A DNA stretch of 64,000 bases. Origin: Hsuehochloa calcarea. Lineage: Eukaryota; Streptophyta; Magnoliopsida; Poales; Poaceae. The number at the start of each line of letters is the position of its first letter. Position 1 is the stretch's first letter. A program made the translations under genes and the position numbers. Shown piece by piece: positions 12,001 to 24,439 of this stretch. The notes under the pieces are model-generated. The model was not told the origin of the DNA. It did no database searches and saw only the letters and a list, made by a program, of their open reading frames with translations. Where the stretch lies: NCBI GenBank assembly GCA_036346395.1, contig CM070599.1, positions 7,555,232 to 7,619,231 of the forward strand. Reading direction: 5' to 3'.

Positions 12001-12904
12001 CTTGGATGACGGACGCATATCCTTGATTTTCGTCCATCGCTGAATCTTCAAACCTGAGCACAAGAAAAACATTGTTTCTAGGTAGTATAAAATTCTCATT
12101 AAAATCAGTGAAATATTCATTAAGGAACAAGTTCACATGAGATTGTAGTTTCTTGGTACGTGCTCTTGTTATTGGTCCTGTCGGCAACTCGAGGCGTATA
12201 TCATGAGCATTAGGTGGAGGAGAAGGTGTTGTGGGGATGCCCTCATCATTTGGGGCAATAAGAACATTAGAAAGGTGGAGGGGGACGAGAGGAGGTAGCG
12301 ATGGAAGAAGTTCCCATATGAGAGATAGGTAGGGATGAGTCATACCAACCACAATATGGGAAGAAGGATGGAAGGGAGAGACAGAGGATAACAACCATGG
12401 TTGGACGCCATGTGAGAGGACACGCCTGTGTCCAGAAACCAGTCGACACTGCCAAATGAAGATGGCTGCATTGACATGTTGGTGAGGGCCTGGATCAGGG
12501 GTCCTTGATCCTATGAGGGCGTCATGGGAGCCAACTGGGAAGAATTGGCGGTCGGAGCTGGCGCCGACATGGAGTGCGTGCGGAGCAGAAACACCGGGCC
12601 GGACGCCGAGGAGACCGACGCCGGGCATACCAGTCGGCACGCATGGCACTGGCCAAGCCTGGAACATGCTGGCCCACGGGTTGGCGCCCGGTGGCCACGC
12701 AAATGATGGTGACGTCACGGGCCAGTACGGGCGTCCGGCGTTGGAGAGAGAAGAGCCGCCGCTGGTTCCCTTTTGCTTGGCCTTCGTCTTCTTACCACCC
12801 TATCCACCAGAGAAGCCGCCCGTATGGGAGGGGCGAGCGAATGGGGACATAGCGTTGGCTACGTTGCTGAACGGTGCCTAGGGGGTGAGATCGAAGTACG
12901 CTGG
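9030..12904 (-). pseudogene. Decayed Ty1/copia element, minus strand, containing nested gypsy sequence
   Basis: Reading right to left: a gag linker (12700-12450); an aspartic protease near 12440-12380 with DTGVSSHMASN; a foreign block (11430-12310); GAG-pre-integrase with KHLGHPG (about 11060); integrase core with DDFTHFVW and QTDNGRE, then NSQQNGKAE (10860-10575); the integrase/RT linker (RVFGCLCF near 10460); and RT with YDETFSPVV and LDVKNAFLHG, ending in YVDDIIL (9860-9190). The RT C-terminus and most of RNase H are missing. The frame jumps straight to the terminal RNase H segment (9160-9060, containing GQQFADVMTKRLP). Numerous frameshifts and stops show that it is dead. The right end is joined to protease exon 2 without an LTR. 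Confidence 0.85.
11430..12310 (-). mobile_element. Gypsy-derived block nested in the copia relic
   Basis: On the minus strand, 12220-11864 encodes a frame containing GPITRARTKKLQSHVNLFL, the hallmark C-terminal tail of rice gypsy polyproteins. It is followed at 11860-11440 by LTR-like sequence with a TATA-like box (ACTATATATTG, near 11655). The block lies between the copia protease (about 12380) and the copia GAG-pre-integrase region (about 11400), so it interrupts that element. Exact ends and a target-site duplication were not identified. Confidence 0.6.
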
Positions 12905-13337
12905 CAAGTTCATCATCAAGAACGGCGGCCTCACCACCGAGTCCAACTACCCATACACGGCACAAGACGGCAAGTGCAAGGGTGGATCCAAGAGCGCCGG
13001 GACCATCAAGGGCTACGAGGATGTGCCGGCCAACAACGAGGGTGCCCTCATGAAGGCGGTGGCAAACCAACCCGTGTCAGTGGCCGTGGACGGAGGCGAC
13101 ATGACGTTCCAATTCTACTCAGGTGGCGTGATGACCGGCTCCTGCGGCACTGACCTGGACCATGGGATTGCAGCCATTGGTTATGGTAAGACCAGCGACG
13201 GCACCAAGTATTGGTTGATGAAGAACTCGTGGGGCACGACATGGGGCGAGCATGGGTACTTGAGAATGGCGAAGGACATTTCTGACAAGAAGGGCATGTG
13301 TGGCCTTGCCATGGAGCCTTCCTACCCCACTGAGTAG
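12905..13337 (+). pseudogene. Partial duplicate of protease exon 2
   Basis: The segment is colinear with 8227-8659 and keeps an open frame of 144 codons from KFIIKNGG to the normal stop (13335-13337). Catalytic His and Asn are retained. The prodomain, the catalytic Cys and the splice acceptor are absent. Its left end is fused to copia gag sequence at 12904/12905, so no start or promoter belongs to it. Sequence differences from copy 1 are minimal, so the duplication is young or has been homogenised. Confidence 0.9.
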
Positions 13338-13530
13338 TGCCACATATTCATACACATACACAAAGATTGAATAAATATGCATGCCTCTTGTTCTGGCATA
13401 GTTCATATGCGTCTCTAAATTGTGTTACAGAATATATGTGTTATGTAGATGCACTTTCATACTTCATGATCAATACCATGTAAATATGCTGGATGCGGAA
13501 ACTTCAAATATTGATCAAGAATTCGTGCTG
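12905..13530 (+). repeat. Direct repeat flanking the copia block, right copy
   Basis: Matches 8227-8851. Unlike the left copy, it continues into GGTTATATGCC, the sequence that also follows the protease in copy 2 (25740). The right copy therefore carries the ancestral downstream flank. Confidence 0.9.
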
Positions 13531-14940
13531 GTTATATGCCTCCAGATTTAGCATTTCTATGATGTTGACAATGTTGCAAGTAATTAAATCGGAAAAGATA
13601 CTGCCGTAGATGATGTTGCCTACTGTATCTTTAGGTTTTGAAAATCATTGTTGTAGCCTGATGGTGGATGGTGCTTTGTATAATATGATGCCTGTGAATG
13701 GATGAGCAAAAGGCGGAGGGGGGCCTGGTGTGAAGCAGGGTTTTTTTACAGGGGGAGCCGGTAAGGACGGTTTGACCGAAAATAAAAAAAAATTGGCCAA
13801 ATTTTCATATATATTTTTTGAAATTTTCAGATTATATATATATATTTAAAAAAAATCAAATTCAAACAAAATTCAAGAAAATTTGATTTTCTTTGGACAA
13901 AATTCACACAAACCAATTTTTTTACCCTGGTTTTGATTCCTACCGGGGGTGGCTGATAGAAAAGAAATCACCTGCAAGATGCTCAATTCATCTTGTTCTT
14001 TGGTTCAAAGTTCAAATGAGGTATGTATGAGCTCCGTTTTTTATTTTAGTCTCAACTTTCTGTTGGACCAAGGAGACGAATATATGGAGGTTGAATAGGT
14101 GCCACACAAACGACGGCTTTTTCAAACAGTTTTGCTTTAAGGAGTTTACGATTATCTCACTACAATAACTACGTAGAGTTATAAAGGTCACAGGCTAAAT
14201 CCTCGTAATGAAATCTCCAAGAAAACTCAAACCAAACGAACCAAAATTTGTCTGGGTAGTCTGACCTCCAACTAGTGGGCAGTCTGACCTTTCTTAGGCG
14301 GTCTAACCTCTCGGGGTGGTCTGACATCTCCTCCGGATGGTCCTATTTCTCAAGATAGATTTGAAAATCACCACAATTCGAAATTCAAGAATTAATGTTT
14401 CAATTCAGAACTCCAAATTACTTGAAACTTTACATACATCTTGCCAAAGATATTGTGAACCAAATCCATGAAGAGATCGACGCAAATCTTTCCAAAGCTT
14501 TTACCTTTTTCGATCCGAAGGTAAGTTGCACCAGTACAAGGACAAATACGAAAATGATGATTGAGAGGAGCTTGTGGACGGAATCAATCCAGGAGGGCTA
14601 AGGATGCTTTCCCACATGTCCTAGCACCTTCAATCAAAGCAAGAATTAACCCAGAAGCCCTGAAGTGCAAAACCACCAAACGTGAGGAAAAAACTCTAGT
14701 TAATTTATCATCCAAAGACCACCCCAATTTCCAAGCGTCTCCAAATAATTGTACCCAATCAATTAATCCAATAATATATTTAATATGACATCCTCCGATC
14801 AACAATACACATATTCCGCTGGAATGATCTAATTTTTCACATCAACCGATCGACAATACACATATCCTGCTACAACGATCTAATTATTCACATCCACCAA
14901 CATACACTACATATCACACTTATGAACAATTAAGATCTAA
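13531..14940. other. Downstream flank with LTR-type remnants
   Basis: 13531-14317 matches the region behind copy 2 (25741-25905 plus 26715-27333). It includes AT-rich sequence at 13770-13930 and repeated GGTCTGACC-type strings at 14260-14340, a pattern seen in some rice gypsy LTRs. Beyond 14317 the copies diverge. A 68-residue frame at 14395-14601 and a 75-residue frame at 14561-14788 have no recognisable features. I see no gene. Confidence 0.5.
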
Positions 14941-14967
14941 TCGGGGAGTTACTGTGAGGACATGGCT

Positions 14968-15012
14968 GTTATTTCCGTAAGACCGCGGCTTTCCCGGTCT
15001 TATGGAAATAAC
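14968..15012. repeat. Perfect-looking hairpin (18-bp stem)
   Basis: GTTATTTCCGTAAGACCG at 14968-14985 pairs with 14995-15012 with one G-T type mismatch and a 9-nt loop. It sits near the end of the inverted LTR. Confidence 0.8.
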
Positions 15013-15185
15013 TCTGGGCCTCAAGTGGATGAATTCCACACTAACTCCATCTAAGTGAAGAGCCCAGCTGAAACTAAAGCCCCGGTGATCACGCGCGCTG
15101 CTCCTGTGCAAGCACTACATGATTATCGGTTCTCCAAACGGCCAAAGCCAATGCTTAGACAAGTTAAAGTGGGATTCATAACAGC

Positions 15186-15237
15186 GAGTATGAGGCCGTG
15201 TTGGTCGCCAAGATCAGCGACCAACACGCTCATACTC
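15186..15237. repeat. Hairpin with 21-bp interrupted stem
   Basis: GAGTATGAG at 15186-15194 pairs with 15229-15237, and CGTGTTGGTCGC at 15197-15208 pairs with 15217-15228. A 2-nt bulge and an 8-nt loop separate the arms. Confidence 0.8.
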
Positions 15238-18200
15238 TCATTCAACGTTGATCACATCCATACAACACCATACATTGACAATTAAAAAGACATACAACAT
15301 AACAAGTAAGTCTACAACTATTAGATTACGGCTGACCGGCCAAATTCAAATAAGAGTGTTAAACATAGCAAAAGCAAGATAAATAAACCAAAAGGACCAA
15401 CAAGGTATATATGCCCCATAACCCAAGGCAACCGACTAGGGGTTACATAATAACACTACTCGTTAGTGTTGCCTAAATCGGCACTAACGACCTCGTTGGG
15501 CACGAAGTCCTCACCTGAAAGACCAGCAAACATCTGGCTGAGTACAAAGGTACTCGCAAGTCTTACACCAAGGAAAATTAGCTATGCATATTGGGCAATC
15601 AAAGGATAGTAGTAGTGGCTTAGTTTTAAGAAAAACGTAACCATTTCCAACCTACACATACTATTTTTTCAATTGTCATTTACAAATAAAATTTGAAGTA
15701 GGAGTAAAGCATGTAATAAAGTGTTACATTTGTAAACAAAATGAGCAAATAAATACCAAAGTGGCTGCCCACTTTGATAAACTAAAGTACATGAACACCT
15801 GTTCATGCCGAATACCAAGTTGTAACCATCAATTCAAATTCAAAGTCTAACAATAGTGACTCCCGAACTCAAGCGATTGTCCATAACCGTGGACAAGGCT
15901 ATTTGAATAGATTTATCTCTGTAGAGGTGTACTACTTTACCCACATAACTCGACTAGCCCGTAAGGCTCTGGAATTAACACACTTCCTATGGTATGTCAG
16001 CCGGGGAAATCGAGATTCGATATTTTTCGGCAAGAAAGCCTTATTGAGTTAGACCACCCATGCAAGATGAAACCCCAACTTAGTACATAAGCATATAGCA
16101 AATGCTAAGTGGGCATGCACGTTGTGTTGGAGGGGCTAGCGTATGTTGTTAGTATGTTGGTTGAACCCCAAACATAGAAATCGTGCTCACCTACACAGTA
16201 TGTACTACACTGGGTTCCTAAGAAACTTAGGATTTCACGGTCGCTATGTCCTCACACCACCCGCGGTCCAAACTAATAAAACCTTCCCTCTACTTGACCA
16301 AGCGGGTCCCAACCCGCGTGTGGTAGCACGAGCGTACTTGAATCAACGACGTTACCAAAGTTCGGTCCTTATTGGTCCGGACAAGATAACCACATACCCA
16401 ATCTCGTGCACGAAGGCACCATCACAAGCAACCACTTGTCCAAACCCTAAACTATTTTAAAATAACAAAATTTAACTGGAGAAACATGTATGAAGATCTA
16501 GAATGAAAAGATAATAAGAAAGTTGTGTCTCCCATAATTGTCAGGTTATTCCCGACAATCAAACCATCGCACTAGACTTGTATGGCTAAGCAACCCCAAA
16601 CAATATATTTCACACAACATAACTTAAGCATATATGTACTAGAAATAATTAAATAATAACCTCATGAATAGGATATAACTAACTACACATCACAAAAATA
16701 GCGACATAACCAAAATAAGCATGCAAGTAATTATCACTGTATCTATCTAATTAAAACTGGGAGCAATATGATGCAAAAGAAAGTTTAAATGATGCTTGCC
16801 TTGCTGGTATTCAAATTGTTCACTCTCGGTGGCGTACGAGTCAATAAAAAGTGCTTCGGAATCTATATAAACACAACACCGAATAAACATCGAGAAAAGA
16901 CACAAAATGCAAAATGCTCAAAAATGTGTGAGATTTCTATAGTAGCTAGATGTTGATTTTAGATGAATTTATGTGAAGGAATTATCCCATTTGTATTTAG
17001 TATGTGAAAATTATAGCAGTTTGAATTTTAATGTTCCAAAAATGCAATTTATTTAATTTAACATGTTGGCCAAAATTTGTAGAGAAGTGGTGAGAAAAAG
17101 GGTTACATAAATAAATATAGGACATTATTATAAGTCCACTGCCATTTGTTTCATCTCATTTAGAATTTCTATGCAAAAATTATAAACATTTTTCTATTGT
17201 AAAAATAATCAATTTAATGATCTTTTTCCAAAACTACATTTTTTGTTACAGAGAAAAATGTGCATCCTATTTTGAAATAAAGTTCATCAAAAATGAAAAT
17301 TACCAGCACTAGTTTCATACAATTTGGAGTTAAGATGAATTAGTTATGCATTTCTGAATTTAATCACATTTTTTAGTGTATAAATAAATGTATTCTGATT
17401 TTCTTTAATCGATTAATACTTTTATTACTGGCAGCTAGGCTAGCCACGGTCACTAACCAGCGGGCTCGGCCAACAATGCCATTTCTCGTTTACCCAGGGA
17501 TTTTAATTTTTCCCGCCTGACATGTGGGGCCCGCCTATCAGTGGCTTGGTCCACAACACAGTACATGGACTGCCAGTCCATGCGGTGGTCCACAAGGTCC
17601 ATATTGTGCACTTAACCCCCAAGGCCCACCCGTCAGTCTCTGGTCTAATCGTCACTTAAGCATGAATTTTTGTTCATAGGTCCCACACGTAATAGACTCA
17701 CCTATTATTCTTGGACGTTATTAACTACAATAATCACTTATTAGCGTTTTATTCCCAGATTAACTCCTAATGTTGATGCTACAGTGCCGAACGACGTTTG
17801 ATAACAGGACGCTGGGTTTCGCCGGCGCTACGCGCCACAGCGGTGCGATCCAAGGGTACGCGATGTGCACAATAGACGTGCGCACCTACTGGTGTTCTTC
17901 TTGACGGTTGAGCTGACCTATACTGACAGCGAGCCGGAGAGAGGCGGCGTCGCTAATACGGCAACAGCGCGCTTGCGAATTAAAGCTCAGCGACGGTCCA
18001 ACAGCGGTTGCCCGAGCATTAGTAAGGTAAGGGGGAGCTACCTGAAGGTTGGGGGAAGTCGGTGATGGTCGGAGTTAGCTCGGTGTCGACAAAGGACACG
18101 GCGGCGGTGCGGCTTCTCGTGGAGGAAGCGTTCTAGTGAAAGCCGAGACACACGAATGATTGGGATAGCTTACAGACTCCTAAAGGATGCTAAAGATGCA

Positions 18201-19224
18201 CTGGATCCAGGAGTGGTTACCGGGCCAAGGTGAGAGACGACGAGGTTGCACGGCGGCCGGAGATGGACACCTCTCCAATATCACAAGCTCCTGTCGCACA
18301 AAGCCCAAATTGGGTGAGGGAAACTCGTTACGAGCTTAGAGGCACGATATAAAGCACAACAATCATCAAGGGTCTCACCGGAGTTGAAGACGCCAAGGAT
18401 GGGCACGGCGGAGGCCTTCGGTGCGCGCTCCAGAGCTGGCGAGAGCACGATGATGGTTCCGACACTACAAGTGAAATAAATGCCAAGGCTCAAAAAAATG
18501 GAAACAACACCGGGAGAGGAGGCTCGGAGACCCAGAGGTGAGGGGCTTACCGAAGGATGGGGCTCGCACTAGATTCCCTCTCCTCATCGGCCGGAGGAGA
18601 AGTGAGGGAAATGCGAGAGCAGGGATGCAGTTTAAAGGCGGGGGATGGACGGAGGAGAGGCGGCATTCGAGGGCGAAGCTCCTGGAGTGGTCAACTGTTG
18701 CGGTGGATTGACGACGTGAAGTCGTGCGGGGCAGAGTTGGCGCGGCGCGTGGTGCAGTAGCTCTGCGCGGGCACCAGCGTGAAGACGAAGTTGACCAGGG
18801 GTGCCGGGCCCACCATCGTCGGCCCGCGCTGGTCGATTTCTATGCTGAACTTGTGCCAGTGTCATTTCTGCTTTTCTCAGATTTTTCTTTTATTTTTTAT
18901 TCTCTTATTTTCTTTTCTTTTTTCTTTCCTTTTCCTCCTTTCTTTTCTTTTCTTTTTATCTTTCTTTCTTCTTCCAACTGGTTGCCTTTCTGTTCTTTTC
19001 TCCCAGCCGACAGCCCATTTTATTCTTCCCCCTCATTCTCTCTCTCTCTCTCCGTCTTCCTTCCACCTCCAGAAATCTATGTTCCCTTCATCTGCTCTCC
19101 CTCCCCACTGAGCCGGCCCGAATCGGGCTAGGGTCCACATGATATGGCCATTCTTGAGTCGACGCCGCCTCTACCGGGCCATCACTCCAGGTTGGGCTGC
19201 CACGAGGGTTGGGAGCCGCTTGGT

Positions 19225-21560
19225 GTCACATCTCTAAAATTAACAAAGAGGATTAATATGCATCTCAGAATGCATCATGTTTTCAAGTATTTATATTATA
19301 TATTGCACTAGGAAAATCTGTTCAAATAGTATAAACTTATACTTACAAAAGTGACTCCTAAAGATAACAGTAACAAAAACATATGAACCACCTCTGGAAA
19401 TAATTTATTCAAATACTATATTAATTATCATTAATTAATATAAATTTTCTTCATATTTTTGGAACCAAATTAGAACCACAAAAAATTCAAACGCAATTAA
19501 TAACCTATGTTAGTTTGAAAAGTGGGATTTCCAAATTTGTATGGCTACTAGGTCATCCCAGGAGCCTCTCTGAATTATTTCATATTTGTATGGATTTATT
19601 TACTATATTTTAAGGCCTAGTCAAACTAGAAAACTAAAATACAAAATCACCAAACTGCACCCTATTCCTCGGGCTCGAGCCACACCTGACAAGAATCGAC
19701 CAGGCGCTCCGACTCAGCCAAACCAACTAAACAAACCCACTGTCCAATCGCGATCGGACGACATGCGACCCCGCCCTCCGATCGCGCCATGCCCTCGTCT
19801 CACTGCCGCGCCTGGCCCACCGCATGGTCGTCTTCTACCTCCGCTGGCGCGCACGCAAGAGAGCTACGCCACGCAGCCACCATGCTCTGCCCTCGCGTCA
19901 GTGGCGCTGTGACTGCACCGCCCATGCCAACCAGTCGCTGAGCACCGCTAGTTCACCCCGCCTCCATCGCTGTCACTCCCCGACCTCTCTTGCCTCCGTT
20001 CCTCCTCACTTCTCCTCTCTTCGGCCGAGGAGGAGGACGTTGGCTCTAGCTCCACTCGCGAGTAAGCCTCAACCAGGTACCTCTTTCCCCTTGCACTTGA
20101 CATGATGTTTCTATTTTTGCTAAGCGTTGGCCTTGATTTCACTTGTAGCGCCAGGACCCTCATCGTGCTCCAGACAGTTCTGGAGTGCACACCGAAGACC
20201 CTCCTTGGGCTAGCCTCGTCTTCGGTGAGTATTAACCTAAAAATTGCGCATCATATCGAGCCTCTATGAATGGTACTGAGAACCCCTCAACCAATTTTGC
20301 CAATGTGTCATAGGAGCAGTGCCATTTTGAGGTTATCTCTTTTCAGCCGAAGGACCTTGGCCTTCGTCCTCCGCTCCGGCCGGTGAGGCATTTTCGAATT
20401 CTCCCGGTTTGCATCATCTAAGTACCACCCTTTAGCTTTCCCATTAGTTGTTTGTCCCTCACTGTACTCAGGACGACCTCTCCTCGCCAGCAGTAGCGCC
20501 GCCATCGCCCTCACCGTCGCCAAGTCAGCTCCGAGTCTCTCCTCTACTCTTCAGTGCTCAGGTAGTTCTCTGGTAGTCTATAGATGCTCGGGCACCCGCT
20601 ATCTTGGATGCTATGGAGCTATATCGCTGGATGCACATTTGCCGTATGAGCGCCGCCGCTCCCCTCCAGCGCTCCGCCACTACCGACCGCCGTTTAGATC
20701 ACCGCCACCACAAAAGTGTGTGAAATGTCGTTGTGCCCCTATCTCGGGCCTTAGCTCACGTCGTCGTGGCCGGGATCGCCGGCGACATGCCGACGAGCGG
20801 AGCGTGCGCGTTGTCGGAAGTCCCAACACACTGCAGCTTTGTCATTAGATGGTTAATGCGATAGTTAAACACTAATAAGTGATTACTGTAATTAATGAAG
20901 TACTAAAGGAATAAATGAGTCTATTACATGTGGGTCCCGCGCGCAGAAAACAGAAAAGATTAGCAGTGGCTGACAGGTGGGCCTCATCCCTTAAACGCAC
21001 TGGCACTGTGCCGTGGGCCGGTGAACCCTCGCCAATTGACTGGCAGTCCATGCACTATGTCGTACGCCAAGTCACTGACAGGTGGGCCACGCTTCGTCAC
21101 CGGAAAATTCAATCCTGTGGGTAAATGAAAAATTACATCAGTAGTCAAGGTCCGACCGGTCGCAAGGCGTGGCTAGGTGAGGCTAGGTGGAAAAAGTATA
21201 ACTAAAATAAGAAATACCAGAAGTCAATTATTTATACACTAAAAAATATGATTAACTTCAAAAATACATAACTAATTCATTTTAACTCCAAATTGGATGA
21301 AACCAATGCTTGTAATTTTCATTTTCAATGAAATTTATTTCAAAATTAGTTGTACATTTTTCTCAGTAGCATAAAATATAGTTTTGAAAAATAATCATTA
21401 AAGCTATTATCTTTACAATAGAAGAATGGTTATAACTTTGAAAATTCATAACTTTTGTATAGAAACTCCAAATGATATGAACCAAGTTGCGAATGACTTA
21501 TAATAATATCTAAAATTACCTATGTAATCCTTTGTCTCCTCACTATCTGCTCTAATTCAT
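19225..21560 (+). mobile_element. LTR-like segment, plus orientation (copy 2)
   Basis: Duplicate of 2316-4640 with the same TGTCACATC start. The segment 20990-21180 differs from copy 1 by a cluster of small changes at CTG and CAG sites. The related sequence at 28200-28420 supports the copy 2 reading at some of these positions and copy 1 at others. Confidence 0.55.
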
Positions 21561-21589
21561 AGTTCGACTCCTACACAAAGTATTTCATC

Positions 21590-22330
21590 TACCACTATAA
21601 ATATATCCTCTAATCCATAGGGAAGAAAAACAACTTCATTGTAATAGTCTCCTCATACAGTGATATTGCCTTCATGTGCCTGTGGTTTTCCTGAAAGTCG
21701 TATCGGACCACAGGATATTCTAAGAATGATTCTTCTTGCGTCTCGCGAGTTACAATCCGAACCGACGTCGAATTCGAGGTCGTCTTCTTCTCGAAGACAT
21801 GGAGCAACTATTTCTCAACATGGAATAAAGCAGAAGCGACTCGAGCAAGTGTACCAAAGAACTCGTGTTCATTGCATCGCATACCACGTATGTACCCAAG
21901 ATTGTAGGAATTCTTTGCTAGGTACACACATTTGCTCCAACAAATTTGGGATTTCTTTTGCTTGGTGACTTTAAAGTATGATGTTCATTCTTTGGATCGA
22001 TACACGAGGTTTTCTCTACGGCAAGTCAAGTTGCAGGTTGTTATTGCACGGCTCGATTTGGATGACGCTTTTTTGGGGATCGACAAGACACTCGCTGCAT
22101 GGTCTCTAGAGGATAAGCAAACAAAAGATCATAAGGCCTTATCTCAAATTCATCTTCATCTATCAAATAGTATTTCGCATGATGTTTTGAAGGAGAAGAC
22201 CATTGTTGCATTATTGTTGAAGCTATAATAGATTTGTATGACCAAAGATCTAACGAAACATGCATTTGAAGCGAAGCTTTATTCATACAAGATGGCGTAT
22301 ATGGGCATTATCGAACCACTGTATGCGGAT
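21590..22330 (+). pseudogene. Ty1/copia gag relic (copy 2)
   Basis: Duplicate of 4660-5410. The open part (21932-22228) keeps the segments LDRYTRFSLRQVKLQVVIA and DVLKEKT. A stop after LLLKL and small deletions near 22250-22300 break the rest. The TATA-like box is kept near 21597. Confidence 0.75.
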
Positions 22331-24345
22331 CCAAATATGCTAATCCGGACCCTCGTATACCGCACTAGTCCAGATCAAGCTAGTATACAAAGTGGCAACA
22401 TTTATGAACATCAATACATACAAATGATTTAAAGGAATAAACAAGATAAATATGACAAGCATAATAGTTATCACCATATGATCGAAGTTTACACTTATTT
22501 AGCCACGCAGGCTTTAGCAAATAAAGAGAAATAGCAAAGAATGAACGAAAAGCAACGCCAATGAACCCATCATTTGCCATAGGCAACCGACTTGGAACAG
22601 GACCTAACAATCAACCTCGTCATAGAACTCCTCCGCCAGAATAGGACCTAATGAGTTATTTGGCTCTTATTGGTGTTATTTGGATTTCACCGATTAGATA
22701 TCAACATCTTGTAAATCTCCATGTTGATCTCGAGCAAGATCAAGTGTTCAACGAGCAATGCTAGCACCCTCCATTGACCATGCACATCCTATATTTTCAC
22801 TATTATGTATGCTGAGTTTAAAATTATCCTATTGGTATGAGGCCATCGTATCATCATTTGCAGGCCGAGGATCTAGTGGGGCACGGCTAGCCTGGCAACA
22901 CTGCTCGTTGCCCCAACTGCGATGCCTTGTGCTCGCAGTCTGCAACGTCCCTCCTCCTCTAGCCTTGTTTCGCCTCCTTAGAAGGGAGACCTCCGCACAA
23001 GCTATCGAGTCCCGCCTCGGCGTGACCTCGGACCAATCCCAAAAAATGGTGCAATAATCTATTTGGAGAAGCAACATCGAGAAACAAACATGGAGAAAAC
23101 TCACTGATGATGTTAGGGTACAAATAGGTGACAAAAATGGAATCCCCATGCCAAGAGGAGGTCGTCGATTGCAGGCAACGGTGAAACTGGCACTGTCTAT
23201 GCTTGCAAGACATAGCCCACGTCCTTGTAGAGAAAGTATGTGGAAATGGAGGGCGCAACGGCGATGACGACCGCTGGCAAGAAGCATGAGAAACACAGCG
23301 GCTCAGTGGGCTATGCAGCGGAGAAGCTGAAGCGATTGAAGTAGTAGAGAATGATGGCGTGCTGAGAGTAACTAGAGATTGGGGATGTGTTGGTAGAAGA
23401 AGAAGATGGGAGCAGCTCAAATGATGGTTAGATATGTGGTGCACAGGGTTGTAGGATTATCAAACATTAAAACTGGTGGAATGTTCAATTCACCCTTTTG
23501 TTTTTTTTGACATGCGCAATGTAAAATGGTCGTTTTTCTCCAAAATAAAAGAATTAAAGCAGTCTTAGGACTTTAAAACAGGGCAAAAATTATTTCAAAA
23601 TATCATTAAAACATCCCCCACAAAGTCATTTTGAAGAGTCTTCCTTGAACTACCAATGATACCGCTCTAGATCTTTCTTTTCTCAAATTTTCATAATATG
23701 TTGCTTGCTCAAATTTTTGTAATGTACTATCTTTTAAACCTTCCCTACCTTCATTTTGAATTTTTTTGAGTGATATTATAAAGGTCTACTTATATAAAGA
23801 CCGAGGGGTAGAACTACCTGATTGAAAAGACTTAAGGATTAGTTAAGAGAACTAGAGAAATGGGTAAAAGTGTGTCTGAAATTTCTTTCCTGTCTACTAT
23901 CATTTCTTGTCCACATATCTTGTCACTTAAACAAGAGGAGCCGACCTATCGGTGGAGGGAGGCAGTTCCTCACTCCACACTGCGTCTCGCCGGCTGGTGA
24001 GGTCCCTTGACGGGTATCTCCGTCAAGTGTCTCACGAGCTCTGGAGGCTCATCGGAGGATCTCCTCCCGGAGGACAACATCGCTCCCATGGTGGCTCGGT
24101 GCTTATTCTTCCGAGAGCTGTTTTGTTTTAGAATTTCTAGCTGTTAAATCCTTTTGATGTTAAGGTACACTCAATCTTTGTCATAAGCAGTGTCATTCTC
24201 ACTGTGCAGCAAGCGTCGTCTTGTGCACTAGAGTTTTATACCATCCGCCACCATATCTACTTCACGGCTACGCAGAGCCCTTTCCACACGCACGGCTACG
24301 CAGACATCGTACAAGCACCGTATCTCCTACTTAAACACGTACCAA
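22331..24345. other. Gene-poor stretch upstream of the copy 2 protease
   Basis: Counterpart of 5411-7440. Minus-strand frames of 155 and 161 residues (22829-23296, 22959-23444) overlap in different frames and have different ends from those in copy 1, which argues against selection on either. No gene was recognised. Confidence 0.6.
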
Positions 24346-24349
24346 GAAC

Positions 24350-24357
24350 TATATATA
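24350..24357 (+). promoter_or_regulatory. TATA box upstream of the protease pseudogene
   Basis: Same TATATATA as at 7444-7451, with the ATG 90 bp downstream at 24440. The core promoter has been duplicated together with the gene. Confidence 0.6.
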
Positions 24358-24439
24358 CCCATGCCACCCAGTTCCATTTCGCCAAACCAAAGCAAGTTGC
24401 ACACTAGTAGTAGCAAGCGACTCACGAGGCTGATCGAAC

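Larger units (their letters stand above)
14940..18700 (-). mobile_element. Gypsy-type LTR, minus orientation, about 3.8 kb
   Basis: The reverse complement of 15970-16445 matches 29410-29930, and the reverse complement of 17400-18600 matches 27340-28450, so one continuous LTR-like sequence is present here in inverted orientation. Its left end lies near 14940-15010, beside a strong hairpin. The right end merges into the pyrimidine tract of duplication copy 2. No polymerase genes are attached, so it is either a solo LTR or the remnant of a rearranged element. Only short chance frames occur (for example 16143-16460). Confidence 0.55.

Noticed and set aside
12513..12881. 122-residue plus-strand frame upstream of the exon 2 duplicate, considered as a chimeric new first exon
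   Set aside because: It is antisense to the copia gag linker, ends in a stop at 12879-12881, and has no donor site joining it to 12905.
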